A DNA stretch of 64,000 bases from Polaromonas sp. P2-4 (GTDB lineage: Bacteria; Pseudomonadota; Gammaproteobacteria; Burkholderiales; Burkholderiaceae_C). Of this stretch, positions 1-9,928 are shown piece by piece. The translations under genes and the position numbers were made by a program. Location of the stretch: contig CP087965.1 in assembly GCA_024703855.1 (NCBI GenBank), positions 5,324,001 through 5,388,000 on the forward strand, in the 5' to 3' direction. The notes under the pieces were generated by a model that worked only from the letters and a program-made list of their open reading frames with translations, searched no databases and had not been told where the DNA came from. Numbering within the stretch: position 1 is the first letter of the stretch; each line of letters begins with the position of its first letter.

Positions 1-2714
1 GGCCTGTTCGCCGGTCAGGCTGTTGGCGTCAATGCCTCTCAGCTGGTCGGCGATCAGCTTGGGCAGATCCGTGGCCGCCTGCAGCGCCTGGATCTTGAGC
101 TGGTCCAGCTCGCGCAAGAACTCCGAATAAGCAACTTCGGCCGTCTTGCTGCCCCGATTGTTCTCGTGAAAGTTGCGGTCGCCAAACCAGTTGCCGCCGT
201 CCAGCGTACCGGTGGCAAACGAAAAGCCCTTGCCTTTTTCGCTCGATTCGTAGGCCGCTTCCATGCCGCTGATGCGCTGCTTGCTGCCCAGCGTTTTCAA
301 CGTGGCGTTGATGTAGCCGGCGGTGGTGGTCAGCACGGCGCGCTCATGCCCGTCGGCCGAATCCATGTGCGTGGGGCCTTGCTGGTATTGCGCACCACCG
401 GTCTGGTCGTAGGTGTAGCGCCCGCCAAAGCGGCTATCGCCCTTACCCCATAGGGTGGTGACGACCTTGTATGCCACCAGTGCCGCCGCGAGGTAGGGCA
501 CGGCCGCCGCGATGGACGATCCGATGCCGGCCAGCGAGGCCGTTGCGGCCGTGGCCGTGCCTGCTGCTTCTGCCGCCGCTACGGCCGCTGCAGCTGCGGA
601 CGAAGCCGATCCGGTAATGGCCGTGCCGATGGCTGCATTACCGGCCGCCGTACCAAACAAGGTAGAGACGCCGCTGCCCAGCATGCCCGCGTAGCCAGTG
701 GATGCCAGGGTGGACAGGCTGTTGAGGCTTGACAGGTTGGACAGCCCACCCAGCAAGCCGCCGCCACTTTGCCCCGCATTGGCCGTGCCGCTCAGGCCCA
801 TCGCACCGGTAACCCCGCCCATCACGCCTTGCACGCTCAGCTTCAAAACGGTGGTTTTAAAGGCGTTTTTGATGCTGTCCCACAGCGCGTCGAAAAATCC
901 TTTGCCCGATTCAAAGGCGCGGAACAGGCTGTCGGTCAGTGACTGATTGATCTGCTCAGCAGTTCTGTCCCACTCGCGCGCAGCATCTTGCGCCGCCTTC
1001 TTTCCAGCGTCCAGCGTGCCCTTGGCATCGGTCGCCTTGGCCAGGCGCTGGCGAGCAGCAATCTCCGCGTCGATCTGCGCAATGCGCTCTTCTGAGCCTT
1101 CAAATTGCAGCAGGGCAGCGCGCTTTTCTTCAAGCCTGGCAATGGTCAGCGCTGCAATGGCTTCGTGGCTTTTGCCATACATCGCCACTTCATCTTCCAT
1201 CTTCAGGGCCTGTTCCTCGATCTTGAGGATCTCGGCCTGGCGTGAGACGGTTTCGCGGTCCCGGGCTTTCGCCATGGCTTCGGTCGCCTTCGCCGCGTCG
1301 TCCATCAGCTGCTTGGCCATCGGCTGCCTGGCAATCAGTTGCTCCACCAGTTCGATGTACTGCGCCTCGCTGATGTTGCCCTTGGCCCGTACCGCCTGCA
1401 GGCGGGTCAGCTGCTGCTGGTAGTCGGCATTCACGCCCGAAAGAGTGGCCAGCAGGGCGGCTTCCTTCTCCAGCTCGCGCGCCGCCGACTTGTCGACCCG
1501 GCCCGGTTTGTCGGCCCCCTTGGCCCGTTCCACGGCAATGCGTTTTTCAATTTCAAGCTCAGTGGCGCCGGCCGCAGCGCCCTCGGAGCGAATGCGGGCA
1601 ATCGCCTGTTCACTCTTTTCCCGCTTGCTCAGGTACTTGTCGCCATCCTGCATCCAGGCAATCTTTGCCTTCTCGCTGGCTGCTTGCTCGGCTTGTGACT
1701 GCGCTGCACGGTTGCCCAGCTTGACGGTCTCCTGCGCCAGCGTCAGGTTCTGTTTAGCGGCATCGAGCTTGCGCTGAATGTCCGGGGTTGCGCTGCCGCC
1801 CTTGGCCAGCAAGGTCTCCAGATTGGCCACCGTGCTCTTGGCCGCTTCCAGCGCCTGCTCAGGCCCTGTTTGGCGGCCCAGGCCCAACATTTGATCCCAG
1901 GTCCATTTGGCGACCCCCCCAGGCTGCGCCAGACTTTCTCCAGCGTTCCCAGGTTGCCCTCGATCTGCGCCGTGCGCGTTTTGTGCGCATCGGCGTAGGC
2001 GTTCTGCGCCAGCGAGGCCGCCAGTTCCTTGTCGCCCAGATCCTCCGCCGCCTTGATCTGCGCAAAAGTCGAAGCTGTCAGGTAGTTCGTGGCTTCGTTG
2101 AGCTTCAGGCTGGCCTTCACCGGCTCGTGCCCCAGCTCGGAAAACTGTTTCACCGTGTCGCCCACGCTCTGGCCCACGGTGCGTTCCATCTCAATCGCCG
2201 TCTGGCTGAACTTCTGCAAATTATTGCCAGCCACCTGGCCGGTACCGGCCATCTGGGTCAGGGCCGCAGCCGCCTGGTACTGCGTGCCAACCACCTTGCT
2301 GATGCCAGCCGCCATGCCCGCCATCTGGCTCGCATTGGTTCCCGCGGCGTTGCCGCTCAATATCAGCGCTTTCTCGTAGGCCTGGTGCTCTTTTGCACCC
2401 TCATGCGCTGAATAAGCCGCAGCAGCCAGCCCAACCACCAGCAAGCCGATCCCGAGTGTCGCCACCCCGGCGCCAGTGGCCAAGGTCTGGGCACCCTGTG
2501 CCGCGCCGACGAAATCGCCACTGGCTGCGCCTGCCACCTGTCGCGCGGCGTCCAGCTTCTCGCTCAGCTTGCCCGCGGCCGCGCCCGCCTTGCCGGTGGA
2601 CTGCTCGATCTTCTGGGTCGCGTCAACCGTGTCCTTGGCCGCCGTGTTCAGGTCGGCCTTGTACCGGCTCATCTCAGCCGCAATCCGAACCACCAGCGTA
2701 CCCAACAGCGACAT
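1..2714 (-). CDS. phage tail tape measure protein (partial, frameshifted)
   Basis: Sets tail length by spanning the tail tube lumen. The start is the ATG at 2714 with an AGGAAA ribosome site; an upstream in-frame extension has no such site. The N-terminus begins MSLLGTLVVRIAAEMSRYK, then a charged helical region and a long hydrophobic Gly/Ala segment (about residues 75-110), as in lambda gpH-type proteins. Past residue 270 the frame breaks in a G run (plus 1914-1920, seven C); one extra base restores a coiled-coil Ala/Glu/Lys-rich protein that continues to the window edge with a second Gly/Ala-rich hydrophobic stretch. More than 880 residues are visible and the 3' end lies outside. The break is probably a homopolymer error. 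Confidence 0.85.
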
Positions 2715-2736
2715 GACTTTGTTTTCCTTTTTCGTT

Positions 2737-3171
2737 TTAATCGCCCGCTGCGTCCGCCATTTCGGCATCAGCCGCCAGCACCGCCAGCTCCATCACCTGC
2801 AGATCGGCGAACAAGCTGGGCCACTTCGCCCTGGGCTTGCCAGCCATCCGCGCTCCCGACTCAACACCCGGGTAGTTCAGGCCTACCCGCCGTGCCCCCA
2901 TGTCTCTAGCGGCGTAATGCCACTGGGTTTGCACCGTCACAAAGAACAACCAGCTCTCCCAGTTGTCCTCATAGATCTCAAAGTCTTCTGAAAAGCCCGA
3001 CTGCCGCGCCGCCTCGGCTTCCCATTCCTGCTGCTGCGCCAGCATGGCCTCAATGTCCTCCTCACTCACCCCCATGCGCCGTAGGCCCTCGGTCACATTG
3101 GGGTCGGCCCGGGTAGGGGCGGGCGGCGTGTCGGCCCCGGCCCAGCGCCGCGCGGCCCCTATCAGTTTTTT
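2737..3171 (-). CDS. tail assembly chaperone, second frame (gpT-like, DUF1799-like)
   Basis: This frame has no convincing start codon of its own (only a TTG without ribosome site) and overlaps the end of the upstream chaperone in the -1 frame. It encodes about 145 residues with the motif TQWHYA followed by GLNYPGV, which resembles the DUF1799 family found next to tape measure genes. The position between the first chaperone and the tape measure protein matches lambda T, which is made only as the gpG-T fusion. I infer it is translated by -1 frameshifting at the slippery heptamer 3171-3165, giving a fusion of roughly 250 residues. Confidence 0.75.
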   Translation of the reverse strand, partial: KKLIGAARRWAGADTPPAPTRADPNVTEGLRRMGVSEEDIEAMLAQQQEWEAEAARQSGFSEDFEIYEDNWESWLFFVTVQTQWHYAARDMGARRVGLNYPGVESGARMAGKPRAKWPSLFADLQVMELAVLAADAEMADAAGD

Positions 3172-3494
3172 GAGCGTGCCCCGTTCACGGCTTCCCAAAA
3201 CGCCAGCGCAGTGGCCAGGGGCGTGGGCTCAATTTGCAGCAGCGCCTCCAGGTTTTCCTGGGTAAACGGCACATCCTCCTGGGTGTCCGCGTCTTTAAGC
3301 TCCCAGCCCGTAAGCTGGCGTCGAACCACTTCCTTGTTCGACAAACCCATCTCACGCAGCGCAGCCGTTTCATCGGTCGTGGTCCGCTTGAACCGGGCCA
3401 CAAACGTGCTCTTGTCAAATCCACCCTTTTCATTGGGCACATTCACCGTCACCGGGGTAGTGAAAGTAGGGTTCTGCGTTCTTTTGAAAGCCAT
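3162..3494 (-). CDS. tail assembly chaperone, first frame (gpG-like)
   Basis: A 110-residue acidic protein starting MAFKRTQNPTFTTPVTVNV. Its place between the tail tube gene and the tape measure gene, its size and the frameshift signal at its end identify it as the gpG-type tail chaperone that coats the tape measure protein during tube assembly. It ends NGARSKN immediately after the slippery site. A purine-rich AAGAGA lies upstream of the ATG. Confidence 0.78.
   Translation of the reverse strand: MAFKRTQNPTFTTPVTVNVPNEKGGFDKSTFVARFKRTTTDETAALREMGLSNKEVVRRQLTGWELKDADTQEDVPFTQENLEALLQIEPTPLATALAFWEAVNGARSKN
3165..3171 (-). promoter_or_regulatory. -1 programmed frameshift slippery heptamer A AAA AAC
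   Basis: On the minus strand the zero frame reads TCA AAA AAC TGA, so the heptamer A AAA AAC sits in the correct phase directly before the stop codon. Slipping back one base continues as CTG ATA GGG into the DUF1799-like frame. A 7-bp inverted repeat (TAGGGGC at 3161-3155 with GCCCCTA at 3120-3114) plus an inner CGGCG/CGCCG pairing could form a stimulatory stem just downstream. Confidence 0.8.
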
Positions 3495-3527
3495 GTTTTT
3501 TCTCTTGGAAGGATTGGTTTAAAAATT

Positions 3528-3559
3528 CGTCATTGCAGAGCGAAGCGCGGCAATCCATG
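3528..3559. repeat. half of a dispersed REP-like element inside the prophage
   Basis: The segment begins CGTCATTGCAGAGCGAAG and ends GGCAATCCATG, and sits in the short gap between the tail tube and chaperone genes. The same words (GTCATTGC, GCGCGGCAATCCATGG on the opposite strand) form the arms of an inverted repeat at 62335-62465 in the host region. It is therefore a host-type repetitive element that has entered the phage late operon. Confidence 0.55.
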
Positions 3560-3561
3560 CC

Positions 3562-4496
3562 TTACTTCGCCACAACAATCAGCTCGTCATTGCCCGTGTT
3601 CGGCTTGACGCTGAACTGCGCGGTCAGCATCGCAACGCCGTTGTCATCGCTGATCGTGGGCGGGCTGGTCAGCTGCAGCGTGGGCATGTCGATCTGGATG
3701 ATGTTGCCCGCCCCCACGCCGTGAATCAGCTGCAACGCCCCCTCGGTGCCCACGCGCAATCTCGCCAAAGTTGGCCGCCGCAATCGTGGGCAACTCAATC
3801 GTGGTGCTGCCCGTGGGCTTGCGGTCTGGGCTGTGCGCACCACTGGCGCCCACCAGGTCGCGGTAGGTCAGGGCGTTTGCCAAATCAAAGCTCAAGCTCT
3901 GCATCACCGCTGCCAGGCCAAAGAAAGTAAAGGTCGGCGTGTTCACCTTGCCTACCGTCATCGGCTGCTTGAAGCCCGTAAACACCATGCCGGTCGGGAA
4001 GGTCGCGTCCGTGGCCGTGCTGTATTCGCCCACAAACTTGAACTTCATCACCGGGATGCCCTTGGCGTTGACGTCCCAGTTCACCTGTACCCTTGCAGGC
4101 CGTCATCTTGAACAAAATGCCGTCCAGGTAGCCGTACAGGGTCACCGTCGTGTCACCGGTGCTGATCGGCGCATACGTCGCCGAGGTGACGGCCACCAGC
4201 GTCTCGCTGAACCCGCAAGCCATCAAGAGCGGGCCCCACTTCGGCGCCGTGCCAGCCGTGCCCGAGCTGGCCAGTTCCACCTCAAATTCAAATACGCGGT
4301 GCACACCCACCGCGAGGCTGCCAAAGTTGCCCTTGTAGCCCTGGATCAGGTTGCGCTCCACAAATTCGGCGTTGATGATCTGCGGCGTAAAAGCTCGCAC
4401 CAACATGCTGTTGGCCGCCGGCGTGGGCACCGGGTCCACCCCGAGGGTAACCTCCTGCTTGGCCAGCAGCACCATGTTCTTCATTGATTTAGGCAT
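3562..4496 (-). CDS. phage major tail tube protein (two frameshifts)
   Basis: Reconstructed from three overlapping frames (4496 to about 4090, about 4084 to 3765, about 3765 to 3562), some 310 residues. It starts MPKSMKNMVLLAKQEVTLGV and contains the beta-rich, Gly/Thr-rich pattern of siphovirus tube proteins (VEFEVELASSG-like strands, GEYSTATDATFP, TISDDNGVAM). Location directly before the chaperone pair supports the call. As written the reading frame is interrupted near 4090 (GTACAGGTGAAC) and near 3765; both look like single-base errors. Confidence 0.75.
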
Positions 4497-4514
4497 GTCG
4501 TTTCTCCAAAAAAG

Positions 4515-4766
4515 TTATTCGTCCGATGCCGCGGCGTCGGGGGTTTCAGGGGCAGGAACTGCAGGGCTGCGCAAGCCGGTAAACGGGTCGCGCACATAGC
4601 TGCCACCCTTGCCGGTGAACTCATCGGCTGGCCAGCCGCCCTCGGGCTCAGGCAGGGGAATTGGCTCACCGGGGTGCGCATCGTCCGGGCGCTCCATCAA
4701 GACGCCTGTAATTTCCGACGCAGGGTCCGCCGTAACGGTGCCGCTCAAAGGGGGTTTCTTGCTCAT
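4515..4766 (-). CDS. small hypothetical phage protein
   Basis: An 83-residue, Pro/Glu/Asp-rich protein beginning MSKKPPLSGTVTADPASEIT. It has no motif I recognise. It is in the late operon 18 bp before the tail tube gene and reads in a clean frame with normal codon use. Its extreme hydrophilicity suggests a disordered accessory protein. Confidence 0.6.
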   Translation of the reverse strand: MSKKPPLSGTVTADPASEITGVLMERPDDAHPGEPIPLPEPEGGWPADEFTGKGGSYVRDPFTGLRSPAVPAPETPDAAASDE

Positions 4767-4775
4767 ACAGATCCT

Positions 4776-5198
4776 TCAGGTTTTGATTTCAAGCGCCAGC
4801 ACCAGCCAGCCATAGGGGTGTTCGAGTTGCTTGCTCTGCGTCCAGTCACCGGGGTACATCACGTCCAGGCCCGGCACCGCCGTGCTGCTCACCCAGCCCA
4901 GCAAGTCACCCAGCAGCGCCAGCTCGGCCCGCTCAATGTCTGCCGCGTCGCTGTTTTCACCGACCTTCACAAAGCCCACCAGGCGCGCGTTCAGCGTGCC
5001 CAGGTCGCCCTCGCGGCCCCGGTAGTTGGCAAAATTGCCGCCGCCCTCGCTCACCAGGCAAATCAGCCCGGCGCTCAGCTTGGCCGCAGGCACATTGGCC
5101 GGGTCCACCAGGCTGCGCTGCACATGCCGTGCGGGCAGGGCAGCAGCCAGGCTGGCCGCCATCGCATCCAGCACCGCGTTGTGGTTGTTCAGGCTCAT
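4776..5198 (-). CDS. tail terminator / minor tail protein U-like
   Basis: 140 residues starting MSLNNHNAVLDAMAASLAAAL. The length and the position directly after the HK97 gp10-like gene (4-bp overlap at 5195-5198) and before the tail tube fit the tail terminator family, which caps the tube and joins it to the head. The mid part (GGGNFANYRGREGDLGTLNARL) is mixed alpha/beta, as in lambda gpU relatives. The family assignment is by synteny more than by motif. Confidence 0.6.
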   Translation of the reverse strand: MSLNNHNAVLDAMAASLAAALPARHVQRSLVDPANVPAAKLSAGLICLVSEGGGNFANYRGREGDLGTLNARLVGFVKVGENSDAADIERAELALLGDLLGWVSSTAVPGLDVMYPGDWTQSKQLEHPYGWLVLALEIKT

Positions 5199-5764
5199 GC
5201 GGCGCTCCCTGACGCATCAGGCCGAGCGGCCAACACGCGGCGCACCGCCAGGTTCAGCCGCTGCAGCACCACGGGCTCCATTTCCTTGGCCGTGGGCTCC
5301 ACAAACGGCTGGGCCTTAACGCCGTGGTGCCGCACATGCCAGGCCAGGCCCTCGTAGCGGTCGCGCAGATCCAACATCGCCGCCTGAAAAGCTTTTGAGC
5401 CAAAGGCAGGTGCGCGCTGGCGCTTGGGCTTGCCGCCACCGGCTGGGTGGCTTTTGAGCCAGTCCACAATGCTCGCGCTGGCCGGGTCAAAAAACCGGGG
5501 CAAGCCCTTGCCGCCCGGCTTCACGCCCTTCTCAGCGTAGTAGCTGTAGTCCACACCCGGGCGAATCTCGTAGTCGAACTCGCTGTTTTGGTGGGCCGCG
5601 ATTGATGTCCACAAGGTGCTGCGCGACTTGGGCGCCAGGCGCTGCATCAAGCGGACGGCCCGCTGTGCCAGCCCGGCCATTTCATCGGCAACCTCGCGCT
5701 CCATGTCCTGCCCGTGCTGCTGCAGGGCCACGACGATCTGGTGTGAACCGTTCACGGTTGCCAT
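5195..5764 (-). CDS. HK97 gp10-like / minor tail protein Z-like
   Basis: 189 residues starting MATVNGSHQIVVALQQHGQD. It has the family pattern of an amphipathic N-terminal helix, APKSRSTLWTSI, then VDYSYYAEKGVKPGGKG and a C-terminal helical tail. In tailed phages this family completes the head-tail junction or early tail. It overlaps the next gene by 4 bp (ATGA-type coupling). Confidence 0.72.
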   Translation of the reverse strand: MATVNGSHQIVVALQQHGQDMEREVADEMAGLAQRAVRLMQRLAPKSRSTLWTSIAAHQNSEFDYEIRPGVDYSYYAEKGVKPGGKGLPRFFDPASASIVDWLKSHPAGGGKPKRQRAPAFGSKAFQAAMLDLRDRYEGLAWHVRHHGVKAQPFVEPTAKEMEPVVLQRLNLAVRRVLAARPDASGSAA

Positions 5765-5766
5765 GG

Positions 5767-6448
5767 TCAGCGCGCCTCCGCAAACGTGCGCATCAGCATG
5801 TCGGCCAGGGCGGCCGGGGTGCTGTTGCGCGGCTGGCCACTGAAGCCGTCGCGCATCTGCACCGGCTTGCCAGCGTTGCGAATCGACAGCTCCCGCATGG
5901 CTTCCACCTGGGCGCGCAGGATCAAGAGGCCCCGGTCCTGCTGGCTGATGGTGGTCAGTGATGCGGTGGCGTCAATGGCGTGCTGCGCAAAAAACCAGAA
6001 CTTGAAGGCCGAGCCCAGCACTGCCAGCATCGCCGCCGTGGGCGCCGGGTCAAACATCAGCGACCAGCGGCCCGCCGGCACATCGTTGTAGTACTCATCC
6101 CAGTTATCAATCAGCGACGCCGCCTCGCGCGCCGCCGTCACGCGGCAGCGCACCGGGGTAGCCGGGTTGCCACGGGCGTGGCAGCTTGGCCGTGTCGCTC
6201 CACAGATCCACCTTCAACGCGGCAAAGTCCGGTTCAAACACCAGGTAGCTGGCCGTGCCCGCCACCAGCGTCACCTGCCCCAGCTTCGTCACCGGGCGCT
6301 TGAGCTGCATGTCCGGCAAGGCCTGCAGCAAAAAGCGCTCAAAGGCCGCATCGGGCTCGGCACCCTCGGCCGCAAACACGTTGGCAGCATCGTGCAGCGA
6401 AGCCTTCAGGCTCGCCACCAGATCCGCCATGCTCATCGTGTTGGCCAT
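5767..6448 (-). CDS. head-tail adaptor-like protein (frameshifted)
   Basis: Two frames join near 6165: 6448-6170 (MANTMSMADLVASLKASL...) and 6160-5767 (...AAREAASLIDNWDEYYNDVPAG). Together they give about 226 residues. Its place between the capsid region and the gp10-like gene suggests a connector/adaptor. No catalytic motif is visible. The frame break lies in a region of short C runs and is probably a one-base error. The GTG at 6153 could be mistaken for a start but has no ribosome site. Confidence 0.55.
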
Positions 6449-6463
6449 CTGCGCGTGCTCCGC

Positions 6464-6971
6464 TTAGGCCTGGTGCTCGCTCAGCGCTTCCACGCGGGCG
6501 CGGGCTTCGTTCACAGCGGTCTGCAGCGCTGGGTGCTTGTCGGTGTCGCCTTCAACGTCCAGGGCCGCGGTGGCTTGGTTCAGGTCCGTGAGGGCTTGGG
6601 CAAGCAGTTCGGCGCGCTCGGTCGCGTTTTGCGTGTCCAGCGCCGCATCTCGCCCGTGCCAACAGTTCAGCCTGAATGGCTCGCCCCACGCCCACGCGCT
6701 GAGCGCCTTCGCCTTCAAGCTGCCGCAGCGTTTCCAGCTCGTCTTTGGCCATGGCCGGCAAGCGCTCCACCACGCTGGCCACATTGCCCGCCAGGATCTC
6801 CCGCAGGCGCTCGGCCAGAGTGGGCTCGCCAGGCTCAGCCACCGGCTGTGCCACCTGGTGCTCAGGCGGCAGATCGTCCGCATTGAACTCGCGGCCTTCG
6901 CCCGGCTGCAGCAGTTTGCCGCCGACAAACATCGCAATGCCGCTGGTGTTTTCAAAGAATTTTTTGTTCAT
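6464..6971 (-). CDS. hypothetical phage protein downstream of capsid (frameshifted)
   Basis: Starts MNKKFFENTSGIAMFVGGKL at 6971 with an AGGAC ribosome site, and continues in another frame after about 6655 to end SEHQA at 6464, giving about 168 residues. The N-terminal 50 residues are compact and beta-like; the rest is a charged helical region. It sits immediately after the capsid polyprotein, where head decoration or head-completion genes often lie, but I cannot assign a function. Confidence 0.55.
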
Positions 6972-7056
6972 GATGTGTCCTGTAGTCCTCGGGCCTGGGT
7001 TCCGTCCCCGCCCGGAATCACTCCGGGCGGGGGTCAGCTCCAGCCTCAGGGGGTGT

Positions 7057-9705
7057 TTATGCGCGGGCCACGCGGCCGGTCGCGCTGTACAGGATCACGC
7101 TGGTGGCGGCCAGCTTGCGGTTGATTGGCGTGTGGCTCACCACGTACTGCTCGCCATAGCCTTCCTTGGCGCCAATGAAGCGGCCTGCAGAATTTTTGCT
7201 TCCTGCAGCGCGCCCATCGACCAGGCCTTGCACATCCGAAAGCGGCTGTTACGCGCCTCGCCAATCACGATGCGGTTGTCATTGATCATCATGCCGGGGC
7301 CCGTCACCTTGAAGGTCGGGATGCCCTTGGTCACGCCCACAGTGCCGTCAGAGTTCAGGCTGGTAGCCACCCCGTGCGGCGTTGGCCGTAAAGGTGGTGG
7401 CCTGGCCCAGCGCGTTGTTCACGCCCCCGGTCATCAGGTTCATGCTGGCGCTGTAGTAGCGGTCATCCTCGATCACCACGCGCCGCGCACCAATGGCCGT
7501 CAACAAGTCGTCATAACGCTGGCCCACGGTCTGGCTGCCCAGGTCAATGTTGAACTTCGACACGTTGGTGCTGTAGCTGTAAGTCACCACCAGCGGCCAG
7601 GCGTTGGTTGGCGTCACAGACGCGCCCAGCTCGGTCACAAAGCGCAGCTCGCCCAGGTTGTAGTCCATGGTCCAGTAGGTGCCGGCCGCCAGCGCCGTGC
7701 CATCGGCCGGGGGCAGGTACTCAAGGCGCGCCACGCTGTTCAGCGTCACCACGATCGGGTTGGTCGCCGCCACCGCCACACTGCCCTGCAGGTCGTACTG
7801 GGTGCGCGGGCGCACCACCGGGAACTGCGTGGTCACAAACACCTTCTTGGTGCCGTTCACGTCGGCCGTCAGCGTGTCGTTGCCGGCGGCCACCAGGTAC
7901 TCATCGGCACTGCGCACAATTTCGTTCAGGTTCAGCGCCTCGGTGTCTTCACCCACGATGCGCACGATGTTCGCCACGTTCTCGGAGATCGGGTCAAAGT
8001 TGATCGGCGAAGCGGCCAGCAGGTATTGCATTTCGTTGGAAATGCTGAAAGCCAGCTTCTGCGGGATCGGGTAGGCCGTGTCCCAGGTCTGCACCACACC
8101 GGCACTGCGGATGCCCTGGCGCTCATAAATGCGCGCTTGGCCCGTGCCCGCAGCGGTGAGGTCGCGGTAGCTGTACGGGATCTGGATCGACGGCGCCAGT
8201 CGTTCAGTGCCCACGTCCATGAAGTTCAGGCTGATCAGGTTGTACAGCGACTCGCGCAGCACTGTGCGCTCCACGGAATAGGGCGCCTTGATGTCGCTGA
8301 TGGTGCCGGTACCGGCCGACAGCGCCTTGTGTTCGTTGTGCAGCTGCATGCCGTGGGCACGGTCATATTCAGCCAGTGCCAGCTCGGCAAATCTCTTGTT
8401 CGCTGCCAGCAGCATGCCGCCCGTGCCATAAAAGCGCTTTTTGTCGTCGGTTTCCTTGGTCAGGCCCAGCCGCGTGTCAATGGTTTGCTGCAGGCTCTTG
8501 ACTTCGTTGGAGCTGTCCACGCTGATGTGCACGCTGCCGCTCGGCGACTGGTAGCCCATGCTGGCCAGCTTCACGGCGGCGCTCAGTTGCTGCGCCTGCT
8601 TCACGGCCAGGCTGGCCAGGTGCTTCACCTGGTCGTCCGTGGTCAGGGCCGAAATCATCGGCGCGTATTCCTCGGCAAACTTCTTCACGCCGTCGGGGGT
8701 CAGCGTCTTGTCCCCGGCGGCAATGGTGTCGCTCAGCAGCTTGTGTTTGGCTTCCAGCGAGGTTTTAGCGTTCGCGTTGGCCGTGTCGCGTTCTGCCAGC
8801 AGGCGGGTGACCTCGCCAGCCACGTCAACGGTTTGCGGCGCGGCCAGCGTCACGGTCACATTGCCGCCACCCGCCTTGATCTGCTTCATGGCAGCGTCAC
8901 CGGCAACGGCAAAGCTTTCCACCACGGCCAAACATTTGGCATCGTCGGTGGCCACGGTCGCTAGCTGCTTTTCAGCGGCATCCAGCAGCGGTTTGGCCGT
9001 CACGTCGGTGAAGCTCAAGAGCACCAGGCGTGCCAGCAGCATTTCAAGATATTTTTTCATGTCAGATTCCGTCAGTTGTTTGAGAAGGTTGGGAGAGATC
9101 AGCCGGCGCACGGGCGCGGCGTGGTCGTCGTCGTCGGTGCTCAGAAGCACCGGGTCGAGGTTCTTGATGACGGGCCGGATCGTCAGACCCGCGCCCAGCA
9201 GCACACATCCGTGCGCCACGCCTTTTTCGTTGTCGGTCCAGTTTTCGTGGAATTCCGCGCTCAGGTAGGTAAAGCCGCGGCTCTTCACCGCATCAATGCC
9301 AAACGGCGTCCACTCCACCAGCGCCCGCAGCTTGCCGCCTTCCACGGCCAGCCTCAGGATCTTGGCGGCGGCACCGTCCGAGTGCTTGTGGGCCACGTCA
9401 AAGTAAACGTCCTGCCCAATGACGCCCTTGTCGAAGTTGCTGACCATCTGGGCCAGCATCACGGGGGTGATCGAGAAATTGCCGTAGCGCGGGTCGTTGA
9501 AGTCACCCGTCCGGGTAATCGTCACCCACGTGGTTTTCGAGTCGTCGGCGAGTTCGATGGCTTGCGACAAAAACCGCACCGTACCAGGCGCTGTGTTCTT
9601 GTCCTCAAGCAAAAAATGCCGCCCCACCGGGACAGCACAGGACGCCAGCGCCGCCGTCGCGGCAAGCGCAGCCATCACACCCATCGAAATTCGAGACCGT
9701 TGCAT
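7057..9705 (-). CDS. prohead protease-scaffold-major capsid polyprotein (two frameshifts)
   Basis: One very long frame (9705 to about 7378) plus two shorter frames ending ATGRVARA at 7057, about 880 residues. Residues 30-190 resemble Mu I-type prohead proteases (TRTGDFNDPRYG, YFDVAHKHSDGAAAKI, ...TYLSAEFHENW). Residues 215-400 are a charged coiled-coil scaffold, and the remaining 480 look like a major capsid protein. Curiously, the N-terminus looks like a lipoprotein signal: a hydrophobic stretch ending in the lipobox LASC at residues 24-27. The internal ATG at 9060 (MKKYLEMLLARL) could start a separate scaffold-capsid product, as in nested I/Z-type genes. Frame breaks near 7378 and 7190 are probably sequence errors. 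Confidence 0.75.
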
Positions 9706-9756
9706 CAAAACCCCCAAAGCTGTTAAGCCGAGGTCTTGATGATTCCGGTAATGTCA

Positions 9757-9794
9757 GGGCGAAAAAGGGGGGTAAGTTGCCTGTGTTTGGCAAC
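9757..9794 (-). promoter_or_regulatory. conserved leader element upstream of the capsid operon
   Basis: Contains GGGCGAAAAAGGGGGGTAA on the plus strand followed by an inverted repeat GTTGCC-TGTGTTT-GGCAAC. An almost identical 18-mer followed by a different inverted repeat occurs at 18885-18921 upstream of the terminase genes. Both lie 28-55 bp before a minus-strand start, so a shared late regulatory site is likely. Confidence 0.5.
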
Positions 9795-9863
9795 AAAAGA
9801 CACAGTTACTTACAGCGGCTTAGGGCTGGTGCGCGCGGCCCATGGTTCTTAAAAGCTAAATTG

Positions 9864-9897
9864 AAAAGGCCTGCGGTTTTGAAGCCGCAGGCCTTTT
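9864..9897. terminator. bidirectional rho-independent terminator
   Basis: A 13-bp perfect stem (AAAAGGCCTGCGG with CCGCAGGCCTTTT) around an 8-nt loop, with T runs on both strands. It separates the moron-type genes above 9929 from the capsid operon. Confidence 0.85.
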
Positions 9898-9928
9898 GAG
9901 CTTTCAATCTAAAGTGTATCTTGCGGCT

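Noticed and set aside
1905..1925. Programmed frameshift in the tape measure gene at a run of seven G.
   Set aside because: Tape measure genes are not known to use frameshifting and a homopolymer length error explains it.
6745..8964. Long plus-strand open frame of 739 codons opposite the capsid gene.
   Set aside because: It is His/Arg/Gln-rich, lacks domains and mirrors the conserved minus-strand polyprotein; a GC-rich shadow frame.
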